Positions 33,569-44,024 are shown, counted from the stretch's first letter. The stretch is DNA of 64,000 bases from Magicicada septendecula (GCA_034769895.1 CM068371.1:406083969-406147968); one strand, 5' to 3'. Numbers and translations are program-made. Notes: generated from the sequence alone by a model not told the origin.

Positions 33569-34805
33569 TGCATTAACTCAAATTACTAAGAGACTTATAA
33601 CATTTAAATTATTATTATTTACCCAGGATAACTCACCTTACAGTTCCAAAGTCCGTCACACGAACAGCGTAATACAAGCAGGGTTTGGGGTTATATCAAT
33701 AACATACTCGACTCTCATGTAATATAACTCTAATTTTATTTCATTTTCTTTTTACTACTTTTGACTTTACTTGTTTTGCAATTTTTCTACTCAAACTGTT
33801 ACCATCATTTAATTAATTTCCTTTTCAAATCTGAACCAAAACGAAACATTTACTTAGACATTATTACTTATGCTAATTCTTACTTTAAGGAAGGCTACCC
33901 AGCTTGCTCATTCACTCACTCATACAATTTTACATCCCCATTATTTTAGAGCGCTCTTTTAATTTACAATAATTCTGTCGGGAAATTAGTAGTCGGTCAC
34001 TTAACTTTCGGCGTTCCTCTCATCGCCACGTGCTGCATTAGATATATGTCCGAATGTTTTGTCAGTTCAATACACTTTTAATTTTCTTCCTTCACTCCAC
34101 TTACTCCATTCTGAGATATCGGCTCACTTATTTATGTCTGATTGTCACCTTCTACAGTTAAAAAAAATATTTGGTGCACACGAGTTCTTTTGTTCACCCA
34201 GCCGGATAAGCGTGGTTAGTCGAACTGCGGTTTATTATTTTCACATTTTTGATAAAGTTTAGCCCGGCCGGTGACGCACGCTACTACTCGCGTCCGTTAC
34301 TTGTAGTTGTTCATCGTCGACTCCCTCGCACCTGCGAAACAGGCTCCCCACTACTGTTCGCTGCTAAACAGGAAAAGCACTGCCTTCAGGTTATAAATTT
34401 TTTTGTAGTCGTTCACGGTGTATAGCTTTTCTATGGATCACGTGGCTACTGTTGTTAAATGTTGACGATATAGGAGGCTTTTGTAGGTGGAGCATGCACT
34501 TGACTTCCGCCATCTCGAAAGCACATGGCAAGGAAATCTTACGGCTTAGCCATTTTTCTTAGCGTCAGTTTTTATGTTTAGGCGTAATAGCAGCGCGCTG
34601 ACGAGCGCGTGTGCGCAGCGAACGTGACAAACACTGAATTTACAAGCGAGTCTGGCATTTTTCAACTACACTCCATTCAACAAGTTTATGTTCCTGTTCT
34701 TTGTTCAAATACGACCGTAGTTTACATGGGACTTGCAATGTTTACCACAAACAATTTTAAATAAATTTAATAAAAATAAAAAAAAACCCTTTTTGCCCCA
34801 TTACA
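33569..34805 (-). repeat. LARD-C right LTR
   Basis: Direct partner of the left LTR; the primer site complement lies at 33,550-33,567. Confidence 0.92.
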
Positions 34806-34809
34806 TAGT

Positions 34810-35009
34810 TGTTTTCATAAAAATCAAGATATATATATATCAGCGAATAGGCCGGATAACGGTGAACCCATAGCCAGACCATTTGTTTGAATATAGTAAT
34901 TCCCGTTGAAAGTAAAATAGTTTTGTTGAAGGATGAGCCTTAGTATGGTAATTAGTTCTTTAATTTGCACCGTGTCGGTTACTAGTACGCTTACAATATG
35001 TTCATTCAT
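34810..35009 (-). pseudogene. PLE reverse transcriptase fragment (fingers/palm)
   Basis: LILQQNYFTFNGNYYIQTNG followed by LAMGSPLSGLFADIYI is the conserved RT block that precedes the catalytic YVDD. It is cut by LARD-C and continues at 25,857. Codons upstream of 35,009 run straight into the terminal segment, so the N-terminal half of the RT is missing (5' truncation). Confidence 0.8.
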
Positions 35010-35085
35010 TGTATTTTACGTATTTATTTATTGTGTGTTTGTTTTAATATGGATTTTAATTTATAACGAGCTCCTTTGGAGTGAA

Positions 35086-35123
35086 GGTCTGAAGATGGGT
35101 CATATGGCCTGAAACGCGTAACC
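35086..35123 (+). ncRNA. Hammerhead-ribozyme-like motif at the PLE terminus
   Basis: GGT, CTGAAGA, T, stem GGGTC-ATAT-GGCCT, GAAA, CGCG, TA, ACC. The order of the hammerhead core (CUGANGA, stem II, GAAA, cleavage site UH) is kept, and stem I can form GGT/ACC. Hammerhead motifs are known from Penelope-like elements. One extra U after CUGANGA is non-canonical. Confidence 0.45.
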
Positions 35124-35291
35124 CAGCTCAAATTATGCTAGAAGTCACTTGACGGAAATTATAAGGTAAATTATATCATTATCATACAGTGCCTTGGACC
35201 GCATTAATTATGTTTAAACCATTTTGTTACTCAAAACAGGTCCATATTTGCATAAATTTAATTCATGCAAATTACCAGCTTCGGGCGCCAT

Positions 35292-36487
35292 TGAAACAAT
35301 TTAATTTAACTTTATTATTGAGCTGTTTACAAATATTAATTTTCGATTATTTTAGCCGCCATCTTGTTGACTACCAACATCAAAACTTTTACTTACCGGG
35401 TCCAACGTTCGAGGTTGGACGAGCTGAAAAGCAAAATGGTTGTCTGAAATAACTCAATAATTTATTTGTTTCCAATGAATTATTTATTATTTCGGTATAA
35501 CATTATTTCTTTCTATTTCAACACTAATTTTTATTTCTTTTTCTTTAATTACTTTCTTCAAAAGAAAAACAATTTTTTCACCCTTTACTTTCCATCCCAA
35601 CACAATACTCTTTTCCCTTACAAACGTTGGTAATTAACCATAATTAATTATACACTTATTTTCTTATATTTATGTAAGTTTAACTTTTCAAAAAACAAAA
35701 TTTGACATTGATTACATTAATTAAATATATCTTTTTCGCAAACCAGCGCTCCTTATTTATTATTTAATTTTCATTCATTCACATACACACATGCACCCCA
35801 TGCCCAAATGAGATCTCAATTTTGTTATTCGATGGTAAAATGAAGCCTTTTAAAAGGACCTAATTTTGAATTTGTTATTCCCCAACTGGTTACTTATCTG
35901 GCTATATGTCCGAAAGAGTCCAACGTCCCAGCGTACCTTCCATCACTCCACACATTTTCTTCACCATTTTTTCACCGAAACTGTTACTTTATTTTAATTA
36001 CTCACTGTATAGTTACATTATTATTTAGATTATAAATTTGGTTTTAAATCACATTTTTTCAGTTACGGGTGCCCGCAAATTTGTTTCGAAACTTTTGCGG
36101 CTATATAGCACGACGGAATATTGTAGACTGGGGCAAAATTTACTGTCTAAATTTCTGAAGAAGCGGGGGAGTCACGTGATTTCAATCTTTTGTTCCATTT
36201 GTGTTTTAAGCCAGTTTTGACGGCATTATTAATTTGAATCGACATTCCAGCGGTGACGTATAGCTGGGATCGGCTCTGATATCATCTGGCGTGACTTCTG
36301 ATTACATAGGTCAACGTTTGTACGGCTAAAAATAGCTGCCTCGCTTGCATTTTGCTAGTGACCTTGACACTATTTCGCTCACATGGCATACTACTTTTAT
36401 TGTTCCCAAATAAAATTTACCATTATAATTTATTTATGTTTATGTTTCCCCAAAATATTCTTAGGTGGGCTTAATTGTCCTGTTACA
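35292..36487 (-). repeat. LARD-A right LTR
   Basis: Starts TGAAACAATTT after TTCGGGCGCCAT (primer site complement TGGCGCCCGAA) and ends CCTGTTACA. Contains the family's AACCAGCGCT stretch near 35,742. Length 1,196 bp. The small plus-strand frames at 35,189-35,452 and 36,038-36,220 are chance. Confidence 0.75.
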
Positions 36488-36935
36488 AAATAAGTTAACA
36501 GTAGCAAACGTTTCACAATTTATGAACTTTAATGTGGAATTTCCTGAAAATACAAGAACCACTCTTTATAAAATTCTTACAAACATATCTGGTTTTCACA
36601 AATTCTGTGCAAGGAGGATACCAAAACAACTGACTAACGTCCACAAAGATCAAATAATAGTTGTGGCTTTCAATTTCCTTGCGAGGTCTTCAATACCTCG
36701 ACAGAATTGTCACTGAGGATGAAACAATGGTAAAAGTTCATGAATTTAGAGGTTAAGGGACAGTTCAGTCATTCACCAAACAGGACCAAACAAATTCTGA
36801 CAAATACTACTGAAATCAAAAGCATTGGCTACAATGATTTGGGTCCACAAAGAAAGTTTGCTGACAGAATTCATGAAACCACGGGCCACGATAACACCAA
36901 AAATGGTTAACAAGCTAAAACTGATGTAGATATGT
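36488..36935 (+). pseudogene. Mariner transposase fragment (C-terminal two thirds of HTH and start of DDE)
   Basis: Right of LARD-A the plus strand encodes SGFHKFCARRIPKQLTNVHK, the linker before the mariner DDE domain, then in shifted frames FLxRIVTEDET (around the first catalytic Asp, about 36,700) and a run of degenerate codons to about 36,930. Several frameshifts and stops. LARD-A may have landed in this copy, with the missing N-terminus beyond the left of the window. Confidence 0.65.
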
Positions 36936-37353
36936 ATGTAACTTTTATACATAATACAATACTTTTCTCTCTACATATATTTTTTTACCAGCCAACTAGA
37001 GGTTAACTTTTGAATAACCCTTGTATTTATTATTTAACAATGTTTAATACTAATTATAGTACTTAAGGACTTAGTGCTGTAATAGTAATTATAGTATTTA
37101 AGGATGCTGTCACACTCACATTATCCATGTATTTTGTATTCTGTAGTCAAAATACCCATTCACTGATCAAGCAAGTATCTCTCCTCCACTGCTAGGTTAT
37201 TCTTTAATTATACACACTTCAACATGCTGAGTTTTAGGACTGAATTTCTAGTTTAGATAACATTTTCTAAAATGCTATATTATATTTCCATAATTATATC
37301 TAAGACTATTAAAACAAAAATTCTATTGTTACTAATAAAAGAATAATTTTTAC

Positions 37354-37557
37354 CCTGGGATCACATATTTGGCTACAATGAGCATAAATAGCTCTTGCCC
37401 GATCAATTTCTCCAAGTTTGGTTTCCATTTCTGCAAACCTCAAACACATCTCTCTTGTGTTGTCTTCACTTAGCAATTCAATTGCCTTTTCATAAATCTG
37501 CCTTGTCTTTGGTACTCCATAGATTTCTGCTGCTTTCTTGATGTAGATATTAAATAG
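37354..37557 (-). CDS. SYF1: SYF1/XAB2 splicing factor, exon with C-terminal HAT repeats
   Basis: SYF1 (human XAB2, fly fandango) is a HAT/TPR-repeat scaffold of the NineTeen-complex part of the spliceosome, in the nucleus; XAB2 also acts in transcription-coupled repair. This exon encodes 68 residues, from LFNIYIKKAAEIYG to HCSQICDPR, including EMCLRFAEMETKLGEIDRAR, which is highly conserved. It is bounded by ACAG before 37,557 and AGG|GTAAAA after 37,354 (minus strand). Its phase joins the exon at 40,781-40,890. The next exon should begin with the TTGAFW-type segment and is not seen down to position 1. It is the leftmost exon visible. Confidence 0.93.
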
Positions 37558-37935
37558 CTGTAAACAAAAACACAGTAAATTATATATAGAATACAAAACA
37601 ATAGAAACGTTTAAACATTTTCTCTCCCCCTTCTCCCTTCTCACTTCCCAAACACACGTACATAATATGTACAGAAGAGTACAAAACATTAAACTTTGTG
37701 TTAATCTATTTTATTACACTTACAAATACATGAAATTACTTTATCACCTGCCTTCTAACTGTTTTCTACCAGAGTCCGCAACACGAACGTTAAGATGCAA
37801 GTATGATTATAGGCTATCGTAATAACTTTCGCAACGCATTTTTTGAAGAGAAATTAATTAAAATTTTATTTTATACTTGCAAGGTCAAAACCCTTAAACA
37901 AACTATTTAAAATTGTCCATTTGTGAATTTAAGGC

Positions 37936-39297
37936 TCAGCCTCCATCGTCAAAAATTAGTCTGGGTTTCAAATAACAATTTTCAATTTTATTTGCATTCC
38001 ACATACAGCTATCTTGTGTATAGTAACCATCAACTTTTAGTTCATTCATTTTACCATAATAATCATATACTAAGTCAACATTATTTATTTCTGTCCAGTC
38101 TCCATTAGTAATTATATTCAACATCGGGTCAGTTATTTTTTCATCATAAGGTAAATTATTATTATTTGAACATGTATCATCAATATAATCTTCACTCTTT
38201 ATTTTAACCGATAAGTAATTCATATCATTTAACATCTCTTTCAACTCATTATAATCTCTCTTTAATTCATATAATTCTATCTCTCTCTCAACACACAACT
38301 CTTTATTCAAATTTCTCTCATCATAACCCCATCTCACACTTTTAATATCATTCCAGAGGGTATAAACTTATACAAAACTGGGAAACAAAAATCTTCTATT
38401 AACACGGGACTCTTGCCCTTCAAAAACAACACTTGTGAACACCCTGGTTCATCACAAATAAGGGGAAAATTTATCCTCTGCCCTACACATTCATCTACTC
38501 TTTCTTTCCATTCTTTTTCTAATTCAACAACACTAATTACTACCTCGTTACAACATATTTCTCTCTCTCTCTCACTCACTATTTCACTATCTATTTTCAA
38601 CGTATCACTCTCTGATACCACCCTTTCAATCACATTACCATTTTCAATATCATTGTTAACATTTGTTACCTTACTCTCTAATACCACATTTTTAATTATA
38701 TTTTCATTTTCGACATTATTTTTGTCTCTAGTTACTTTTATATTATCATTCTTATTTTTACTTTTGATCCGTTCTTCTACTGACTCTACTATTTTCTCAA
38801 TATCTTGTTTCAATTCGTTACAACTACTTTCGCATTTCATTTTTACCTCATCAATGTCAAATTTGAGTACATCAAATTTACAATTAAATTCACTTTTAAT
38901 TTCGGTCTTAATTTCATTCAATTTTATATCGTTATTGTCAAAACGATTATTTAATTCGTTAAATTTGTTATTCTGTACATCTAATTTCTCATTGACACTA
39001 CTTTTAAATTCTTGAATTTCGTTTTTCTGTTCATCGAATTTTGTATTGAAAATCGCTATTGTTCATATCAAATCTATTGTTAATGAGATTAAATAAGTCA
39101 TTTAATGACAACTCTTTTTCTCTTGTATTCGTTTTAATTGTTACGGGAGTGGAAATCGCTCCCGGCGTACTAATTACAGATTCTTCTACATTATGTTCAT
39201 CTATTGAAAGTGACTCTGTTTGAATACCTGAGTCGGTATTTATTTGACTTTCTGTCTGACTGTCAGATAAGCTGACTTAATTATTGTCTGCCATTTT
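37936..39297 (-). pseudogene. LARD-D coiled-coil protein, broken
   Basis: ATG at 39,297 (MADNN, then a stop). Pieces 38,334-38,921 and 37,936-38,337 overlap by a few bases in different frames. Coiled coil (FDVLKFDIDEVKMKCESSCN), then VVELEKEWKERVDE, GQRINFPLICDEPG, FLKGKSPVL, LYKFIPSG, REIELYELKRDYNELK and NGDWTEINNVDLVYDY, ending FDDGG. This copy is the closest in layout to LARD-B. Confidence 0.7.
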
Positions 39298-39482
39298 TAT
39301 ATTGTAAATTTACTAATTTTCTTAATTTACATGTACTGCTCTTAGACTTATTTCTACATCTTATATTTGCTCTAATAAGACAATGGTCTTGCGTACTTTA
39401 CGTAATTTTTTCGTATCATTACTTAACCTTCAACCACACTTGCATCTATCGTAGGTGTGGAATTTTAATTATTCAAATTCGG

Positions 39483-39500
39483 GTCCCTGTTCGGGCGCCA
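39483..39500 (-). promoter_or_regulatory. LARD-D primer-binding site, tRNA-Lys type
   Basis: On the minus strand TGGCGCCCGAACAGGGAC, 18 bases that are the exact complement of the 3' end of tRNA-Lys(3), the same site used by many retroviruses and retrotransposons. It lies 2 bases from the LTR. Confidence 0.88.
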
Positions 39501-39502
39501 TT

Positions 39503-40774
39503 TATGTTAATCTATTTTATTACACTTACAAATACATGAAATTACTTTATCACCTGCCTTCTAACTGTTTTCTACCAGAGTCCGCAACACGAACGTTAAG
39601 ATGCAAGTATGATTATAGGTTATCGTAATAACTTACGCAACACATTTTTTGAAGAGAAATTAATTAAAATTTTATTTTATACTTTAAAATTTTCTTTAAG
39701 TATTAAATTGTTATTTATTTGGCCTCTTGGCTCAAATGATCCAAAATCATGGAAAATGTATAAAGCTTGTAATGTTAGTTACATAGTGGTATTACACTTA
39801 TACTTACAGAATTACAATAAACACCTTACCTTAATTAGACAGCCCAATCTGCTAACATACACACATTTACACTATTACAAAACCAAACTCCTCTTATTTA
39901 ATTGGCATGTTTGCACAAAAACCCTTTATAAAAAATTTGTTGAAATTACGGTTACTGGTTACCCGATGGCTTCACTCCTTTCGTTGCCACGTGGCTCGTA
40001 TTCTTTAAATGTCCGAAAGTCTATAATTCATTTTATTTTGGCCCGCTCATTTCACTAATTCTGTTCTGCAATATTATATCTTGGTTACTATTTTTGTCTG
40101 ATGATCTATTCACTCACGGCGTCTCCCCAGCTGCGTCGCACTATGCCCATGTTAGACTGTATTTATCCGGTTAATCAATTTTTTCGGCCCGCCAACCCGT
40201 TATGTTCAAACGGCCGCCGCCGCCTCACCACAACAACACTGCTGATTCACATTTTGTTATATGATTTAGATGGAAATTTGTGTCCAGTCGGCGGACGCAC
40301 TACAGTTCGCGTCCGGCAGGTTATGATGTTACTTTCCGACTGCCTTACATGCTGCCGGGCATTACTGCCTTGCCGGCGAACAAATTTCGTCGCCGCTCGC
40401 AGCCTTCGTTATCCAAGTTTTAGTGGCTGTACAGGTGACACGTGTGTTTTTCTGTGTGTTGGATGTCGACAAAATTTCACTGCCTTTTCTTTCGTTTTGC
40501 GTGGATTAGGCGCTCCACAGATGTTGGTGCTTGCGCATTGGTGAGTGGATGTCACACAGCCGCAAAGTTCTAGGAATTGTATTATTGTCAACAGCACGAC
40601 ATTCCTTTATATTGTTACATCCCCCAGCTACAGTGTACCGTTTCTTTGTTTGAACAAAACTTCTATTCAAACACGAGTCTGGCCACGCATATGAAATAAA
40701 TTGTGCAATTTAATAAAATGAACCCAAATTGTTAATAACATAAAAAAAACCTTTTTTTTTTCCACCCCGTTACA
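39503..40774 (-). repeat. LARD-D right LTR (5' LTR in element orientation)
   Basis: Its first 180 bases match 37,697-37,878. Plus-strand open frames 39,609-40,058 and 40,101-40,544 lie inside and resemble no protein. Confidence 0.85.
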
Positions 40775-40780
40775 ACTTAC

Positions 40781-40890
40781 CTCAAACATTTCTTCTGGCA
40801 ATACAGCAGAAGTAGCTCGTTCATACACTGCCATTGCATGTCTGGCCAGACCATGTTCTTCTTCCAATTTTGCATACAACAGATACAAGG
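40781..40890 (-). CDS. SYF1: SYF1/XAB2 exon (HAT repeat)
   Basis: Encodes LYLLYAKLEEEHGLARHAMA followed by VYERATSAVLPEEMFE (110 bases). Acceptor TTCTAG before 40,890, donor GAG|GTAAGT after 40,781. The first codon is completed by the G ending the exon at 42,436. The LTR of LARD-D starts 6 bases inside the intron. Confidence 0.94.
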
Positions 40891-41586
40891 CTAGAACAAG
40901 ACATTACTCATGGATTAAAGATGAGCAGATAAATCAAGGTCTTTTGAACAGAGTAGCTTTTTAAGGTCTGGCTTATAAACATATCATGCAAACATTAATT
41001 ACTGACAAAAAAGATTAATGTCACTAGAATTAAAAAAAAGTTGTCTTTTTTAAATGTCAGTTTGGGTTCAAGTTAAACTACTACACAGAACAGTTTTAAT
41101 TTAATGGACTAAAAAGGCGAAAAGGATCCTTTTATTAACACATCAAATGCTCAAAGTAGCATGTTTTAATAAATAAACATTTACATTTTACTCTATGCTC
41201 CTTTGAGTCCATAATGGTAAACAAGCACAATTATTTATGATAAAAAGGAAAGTAAATGACTTTACCAATAATAGAACAGAAATAGCGACTGCACAGACTG
41301 AGAGAGAGTAAATCCAGTGCAAATAAGATGTAATAAAGGTTTATTATAAGATTCAGATTTAATTACCTGGGATAAATTGTTTCAAAACTCGCAGAACAAA
41401 AATATTTTAAGAACTTAACTAAAACCTGCAGTTTCAACATGAACATAACTACAGTTCACACAAAGAAAAAGAATAGTGGCAGCACAGAAAAATTATAGAA
41501 TTCAACATTTCTTGTTCATTTTATTATATTTTTCTATCATTTTCTATAAAGGTAACTCGAAGTTTCTTGCAGCAATTATATAACAT

Positions 41587-41787
41587 TGTGATGTTATTCA
41601 ATTTTGTTTCTTCTGCAAGTAGTGTATTGCATTTTTGTCTTTTCAATAATTGATGCACGTTATCTACTTGATTTACTTACAAACCTCTGATGATACTGAT
41701 ATTTTTCAGTGAAAAGTGTGTCAGGTGTTGAAAAGACAAAAACGCAATACACTACTTGCAGAAGAAACAAAATTGAATAACATCACA
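41587..41787. mobile_element. Foldback element with hammerhead-like spacer
   Basis: Two 60-bp arms (41,587-41,646 and 41,728-41,787) are inverted copies with one mismatch in 60. The 81-bp spacer holds CTGATGA (41,687-41,693), stem ACTGA/TCAGT (41,695-41,699 with 41,706-41,710), GAAA (41,711-41,714) and GTC followed by AGG, which can pair with CCT before CTGATGA. An RNA of it would be a long hairpin with a hammerhead-like core at the loop. No coding capacity. Confidence 0.6.
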
Positions 41788-41847
41788 TATTTTATTATAT
41801 TTTTCATATTTTTGCTGGATGTGGAGAGATGTGCGAGATCTCATAAG

Positions 41848-42005
<158 letters not shown>

Positions 42006-42435
42006 TTGAGGACACATGGGTCCTGAACATACTGTACACGTTGGCTGCCAATTCTCTATATTCTCAACTAAGATGACCCACCTGTATCTAGGAATCAAAA
42101 TATAGATTGAGCTGAACAAAATCAGATTCTAACCAGATTATGTTTAAATCTACATAAAGTGCTGGATTTGTTTTTCCAGTTGTGGAACCTTTATTATCCT
42201 GATTCAGTTTTCTACATGTTACATTTTACTTTATGGACAATAACATGTATTTGGTTACACATTGGACAGTTTTTGGTTCACTAAAGCATAAACTGTTAAT
42301 AATGTGAGTTTTTAACATGTAACTAAGCCTAACATTCTCTAGGCACTATGTACAAATTGTAATAAAAATGTAGATACTCAGCATAAACAATTAACAATTT
42401 ATGATATAATATTAATACAAATATTAATCTATTAC

Positions 42436-42598
42436 CTTTAGCAAACTTAGGTGGGCAGTTTTCTAGACACTGCTCAAAAAGATCTCTGGCTCTCTCCAGC
42501 TTTGTTCCACCATAACGTTTCAGAAATTTGGTTAAATATGTGTTCCAAATATCATACACATTTGGCCATTTGAATAATGCAATACCCTTCTCATACGC
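42436..42598 (-). CDS. SYF1: SYF1/XAB2 exon (HAT repeats)
   Basis: Encodes AYEKGIALFKWPNVYDIWNT followed by YLTKFLKRYGG, LERARDLFEQCLENCPPKFAK (163 bases). Acceptor TATACAG before 42,598, donor AAAG|GTAATA after 42,436. Ends in phase 1 and joins the next exon through an Ala codon. One of the most conserved parts of SYF1. Confidence 0.94.
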
Positions 42599-43122
42599 CT
42601 GTATACAAACATACACAATATTAATAACATAAAGAATACTTAATTTATGTTCAATTAAAGAATCACATTTTGTGAACTACTTGTATTATTTTTGAAAGTT
42701 CACAGCAAATATGCACATGTCTGTTAATAACTACAATATATCAAAGGGTTTAAAGCACTGATGGGAAGAAGATACTGCCTCTCTATTTTTATTACCTGTC
42801 AATGGCTGCTTTAAAGATTTGCAAATTATTACAAGATGATATAATAAACACTGCCTAAGTTAAATTAGGCTGGATAAGTAATGTGCCATACACTGCAGCA
42901 GCATAGTGATAACCTTGGTCCCTATTCTGACAGAATTGGAGATGTCAGCAGCAGGATATGTTGCCTAGTATAACAGCAGTAGTGACATACATAAGTCAAT
43001 CCCAGCACACACAGTCTGAATCAGTAAGATTACTATACATATGAGAAGTCTCTGTGAAACTGCAACAGCACAATAGGAGATATAATTCAAAAAAACAAAG
43101 AAGTGATGTGATAAATCTGAGG

Positions 43123-43252
<130 letters not shown>

Positions 43253-43859
43253 CACATTATACATTTGGTTAAGAGGTAGAGTATAAGTTGTATACTGAAC
43301 TATACAAATCAGTCTAGAGTATTTTGTATAATTTTTTTCACACTTTTAAGTTATATTAAAAGGTACAAGCTTAAGACTGCAAGGTTTCGCTGTACTTTTG
43401 GCTTACAATGATTGTACTATTATCTATGTAATGTTTCGGTTAAAATTTTGTTTCTGCTTTATCATTAGTAGCTCTTCTCTCCTATGATTTTCCATTTTTC
43501 ATTCTCCATAATGCCTGATCTTCCCAGTTACCAGATGCAACTGTTTATCCTTCATTACTTCCCTCCCCTTTATCCTTAATGTAAGTTTCCCTTACATGAG
43601 GCTAAATAAACTGCTGGCCTTATTTTTCTATTTCCGTATTTCTTGTGATATTTCTTTTTGTTGTTACTGTAATATTCTCTTTACTGACCTATACCACTGG
43701 TATACACTGAACTTGCCTGTACTTCTGCAAAGTTTGTTTTACAGCATCTTTGTAATGGCACATTATTCTATACAACTCTATATACCTTTTTATACATGGT
43801 CACTGTGTCAGTTGAAGAGTTTTCACAAGTCTACCTCTACTCTCCTAATTTTAAACAGA

Positions 43860-44024
43860 ATAATCACTGTTGCATACCACTATAAAAAATTATTCCGATC
43901 AGCGCATTCAAGCTTCACAGCTCATCGTCAGATCGGAAATAACAATAATAGGACAAACAACTTCTTCATACCCCCACTTGCCCACCATTCCCAATTTTTT
44001 ATAGTGGTGTGCAACAGCGATTAT
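43860..44024. mobile_element. Foldback/MITE with degenerate hammerhead-like motif
   Basis: Arms 43,860-43,891 and 43,993-44,024 (ATAATCACTGTTGCA... and its inverse, ending AAAAAATT) match at about 30 of 32 positions. On the minus strand 43,895-43,936 reads CCGAT, CTGACGA, T, stem GAGCT-GTGA-AGCTT, GAAT, GCGC, TG, ATCGG: the same layout as at 35,086 and 41,684, with stem I CCGAT/ATCGG. The A after GAA and the cleavage base are changed, so it would be inactive. Confidence 0.55.

Larger units (their letters stand above)
25862..34805 (-). mobile_element. LARD-C: non-autonomous LTR retrotransposon inside PLE
   Basis: LTRs 25,862-27,095 (1,234 bp) and 33,569-34,805 (1,237 bp), TGTATTAACTC or TGCATTAACTC at the left and CCCCATTACA at the right, flanked by TAGT at 25,858-25,861 and 34,806-34,809. 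Minus orientation: primer site complement TGGCGCCACGAAC next to the right LTR, and a run of ten G (complement of the C run at 27,099) next to the left LTR. The interior carries the family protein and structured core plus an extra insertion near 30.5-31.5 kb. Confidence 0.92.
7111..35215 (-). mobile_element. Penelope-like element (PLE), split by Gypsy and LARD-C
   Basis: The element is made of 7,111-7,384, 24,868-25,861 and 34,810-35,215. The coding strand is minus: RT motifs (QTNGLAMGSPLS near 34,850, YVDD near 25,800) are followed by a GIY-YIG-type endonuclease region (VYKL...FYIGQTGR, near 25,200). This RT plus GIY-YIG order defines Penelope-like elements. A terminal segment of about 210 bp occurs at both ends in opposite orientation (7,111-7,325 and about 34,968-35,180), as is common for the pseudo-LTRs of this class. 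Flanks AACCATTTG and AACCATTTTG suggest a target-site duplication in LARD-A. Confidence 0.75.
2499..36487 (-). mobile_element. LARD-A: outer non-autonomous LTR retrotransposon (fragmented by later insertions)
   Basis: Once the younger insertions are removed, the pieces 2,499-3,290, 4,208-4,303, 5,531-7,110 and 35,216-36,487 line up in order with LARD-B: conserved noncoding core, protein-coding region, sequence near CTCAAACAACCAT, ACAGGTCCA and a GCGCCA primer site, then an LTR. The orientation is minus because the primer site abuts the right-hand LTR. The left LTR is outside the window. No reverse transcriptase is visible. The right LTR ends in CCTGTTACA at 36,487 and abuts a mariner fragment. 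The split by a Penelope element is marked by AACCATTTG at 7,102-7,110 and AACCATTTTG at 35,217-35,226. Confidence 0.7.
37697..40774 (-). mobile_element. LARD-D: deleted LARD in a SYF1/XAB2 intron
   Basis: Right LTR 39,503-40,774 (1,272 bp, ends CCCCGTTACA); the left LTR is cut to 182 bp (37,697-37,878), beyond which the sequence jumps into the 3' end of the family ORF, so the rest of the left LTR and the noncoding interior with the structured core are deleted. Target duplication ACTT at 37,693-37,696 and 40,775-40,778. Minus orientation, the same as the host gene. Confidence 0.88.

Noticed and set aside
40101-40544. 147-codon Cys/Arg-rich open frame
   Set aside because: Lies inside the LARD-D LTR, starts and ends without context, and resembles no protein.
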